A stretch of 33,505 bases of DNA from contig JAIERW010000002.1 in NCBI GenBank assembly GCA_019746485.1, positions 1-33,505 on the forward strand, written 5' to 3'. Both the position numbers and the translations under genes were made by a program. Position 1 is the first letter of the stretch, and the number at the start of each line of letters is the position of its first letter. This DNA comes from Candidatus Babeliales bacterium (GTDB lineage Bacteria > Babelota > Babeliae > Babelales > RVW-14). Below, in pieces: positions 32,168 through 33,505 of this stretch. Under the pieces are notes generated by a model. The model did not search any database. It was given only the letters and a program-made list of their open reading frames with translations, and was not told the origin of the DNA.

Positions 32168-33409
32168 ATGATTGATTTAAACAGACTACGACAAGAAACT
32201 GAAAACGTAAAAACACTCATTTTGCGCAAAGAACCAGGCTTTGCTGTTGATACTTTAATTGAGCTGGACCAACAAGTCAGATCAGCACGGTCCGACGTTG
32301 AACAGCTTCGCAAAGAAAAAAATGACCTGGCAAAACAAGGCGCTCAAGGCGTTACCGCCGAGGTTAGAGAGCGCGCCATTCAGCTTGGCAAAGACCTTAA
32401 AGCCAAAGAGCAAGAGCTTGAAACAACCGAAAAAGAGTTCAACAACCTCTGGCTGTGCTGCCCCAACATCCCGCAAGAAGATATTCCCGTTGGCGACAAA
32501 GCAGACAACAAAGTAGTTAAAACTGTTGGCCAAAAGCCAGATTTTTCTTTCACACCAAAAAATCACCTAGAGCTCAACGAACAAGCGCAATGGTTTAGTT
32601 TAGAAGTTGGCGCCAACATTGCCGGTGCACAGTTCGTTTTTTATAACCAATTTGGCACCAAAATTATTTATGCGCTTACTTCGCTCATGCTCAGAAACAA
32701 CGTAAAGCATGGCTTTAAACCGGTACTCCCACCCGCACTCATTCAAGAAAAGGGTTTATACAACGCCGGCAACCTGCCAAAATTTGAAGGCGATTTTTAT
32801 CGCGTTAACGACGAAAATTTGTGCCTTATTCCAACCTCAGAAGTCAGCTTGACCAATCTGCATGCCGACCAAATTATTCCAAGCGAACAACTGCCACTGC
32901 GCTATACTTCGTGGACCAGCTGCTTCCGGCGCGAAGCGGGCGGCCATGGCGCCAACGACCGCGGGTTGATCCGCATTCACCAATTTGAAAAAGTTGAGCT
33001 ATTTGCTATTACCAAGCCAGAAGATTCTAACCCAGAGCTTGACCGCATGGTTGCAGCAGCAGAAGACATTTTACAACAACTGGGTCTACACTACCGCATC
33101 AGCTTGCTGGCGGCGCAAGATTGTTCGTTTCAATCTTCAAAAACATTTGATATTGAAGTGTGGCTGCCTGGGCAAGACCGCTTTTATGAAGTTTCTTCGT
33201 GCAGCAACTGCCACGACTTTCAGGCACGCCGCGCAGGCATTAGATACCGCGCTAAAGCTGAAGAAAAACCTACCTTGGTACACACATTGAACGCATCGTC
33301 ACTGGCTCTGCCGCGACTCATGGTTGCACTGATGGAAACGTATCAGCAAGAAGATGGCAGCATTAAACTCCCTGAGCATGTGCAAAAACTTATTGATAAC
33401 GTGTGGTAA
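32168..33409 (+). CDS. serS: Serine--tRNA ligase
   Basis: The product has 413 residues, normal for a bacterial SerRS, which attaches serine to tRNA-Ser using ATP. The N-terminal coiled-coil arm (about 25-105) recognises the long variable arm of the tRNA. The class II core has motif 2 around TSCFRREAGGHGANDRGLIR with HQFEKVELF, and motif 3 as NASSLALPRLMVALMETYQ, where many relatives have NGSGLA..R; the catalytic Arg is kept. LIPTSEVSLTN is the serine-site loop, starting where others have TSE. AGGGA precedes the ATG. It begins 21 bases after the DUF1016 gene, so read-through is likely. Confidence 0.97.
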   Translation: MIDLNRLRQETENVKTLILRKEPGFAVDTLIELDQQVRSARSDVEQLRKEKNDLAKQGAQGVTAEVRERAIQLGKDLKAKEQELETTEKEFNNLWLCCPNIPQEDIPVGDKADNKVVKTVGQKPDFSFTPKNHLELNEQAQWFSLEVGANIAGAQFVFYNQFGTKIIYALTSLMLRNNVKHGFKPVLPPALIQEKGLYNAGNLPKFEGDFYRVNDENLCLIPTSEVSLTNLHADQIIPSEQLPLRYTSWTSCFRREAGGHGANDRGLIRIHQFEKVELFAITKPEDSNPELDRMVAAAEDILQQLGLHYRISLLAAQDCSFQSSKTFDIEVWLPGQDRFYEVSSCSNCHDFQARRAGIRYRAKAEEKPTLVHTLNASSLALPRLMVALMETYQQEDGSIKLPEHVQKLIDNVW

Positions 33410-33428
33410 AATCATAGGGATTGACGCA

Positions 33429-33505
33429 ATGATTAACAGTACCATAAGAGCTAAAATTCGTAAGATTAAAGTACATACCAAGCGCGTTATGCAAAGCAGC
33501 TTGTC
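33429..33505 (+). CDS. Start of a probable DUF58-family gene (truncated by the window)
   Basis: Only the first 25 codons are present. IRAKIRKIKVHTKRVMQSSL resembles the N-terminus of DUF58 proteins (usual form: …KVRKIEIKTRRLV…), which are typically encoded with a MoxR-type ATPase. AGGGA lies about 9 bases before the ATG. The gene starts 19 bases after serS. The call rests on a short stretch. Confidence 0.5.
   Translation, partial: MINSTIRAKIRKIKVHTKRVMQSSL

Overview
The window looks like a chromosomal segment of an intracellular, host-dependent Gram-negative bacterium; my best guess is Candidatus Dependentiae (TM6), but this is inference from gene style, not a database match. The sequence shows: a large share of genes starting with a Sec-type signal peptide; eukaryote-like modules on such exported proteins (ankyrin repeats, a RING-H2 finger, a Cys-based phosphatase); a TonB-like energy transducer, which implies an outer membrane; and an A+T-rich compact layout with few long gaps.

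Layout. 90-4056 (+): two tandem paralogous exported proteins of about 650 residues. 4076-9735 (-): seven exported proteins without recognisable function; four of them appear to share a degenerate C-terminal motif and two share a membrane-anchor tail with a MEWW signature. 9757-13270 (-): a membrane-anchored UDP-glucuronate-4-epimerase-like enzyme and two overlapping family-4 glycosyltransferases that carry signal peptides. 13391-14377 (-): an exported ankyrin protein. 14500-15314: tRNA-Ala(UGC) and tRNA-Ile(GAU), a small GIY-YIG nuclease gene lying between an intact tRNA-Ala and a 23-bp duplicate of its 3' end, and several palindromic repeats. 15670-18075 (+): a small basic protein, release factor 2 (prfB) and tilS. 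18072-20507 (-): two exported proteins, one serine-rich and one coiled coil. 20680-24365 (+): TonB-like protein, FAD-dependent oxidoreductase, sugar-nucleotide epimerase, tRNA-Leu(CAG). 24553-33409 (+): dnaJ, exported phosphatase, an exported MutS-family ATPase, a small membrane-anchored protein, an exported RING-H2 protein, a DUF1016/YhcG-type PD-(D/E)XK nuclease, serS, then the start of a probable DUF58 gene.

How it fits together. Housekeeping translation genes (prfB, tilS, serS, three tRNAs) and dnaJ are interleaved with probable secreted or cell-surface proteins that could act on the host. The most unusual structures are (1) a family of short palindromes placed directly on the CCA ends of tRNA genes and at the 3' end of the GIY-YIG gene, all with the same stem / 3x3 internal loop / inner stem layout; (2) a MutS-type ATPase with a clear export signal; (3) exported nucleotide-sugar-dependent glycosyltransferases; (4) a RING protein with three diverged internal repeats; and (5) a duplicated palindrome with a compensatory base-pair change in the DUF1016 gene.
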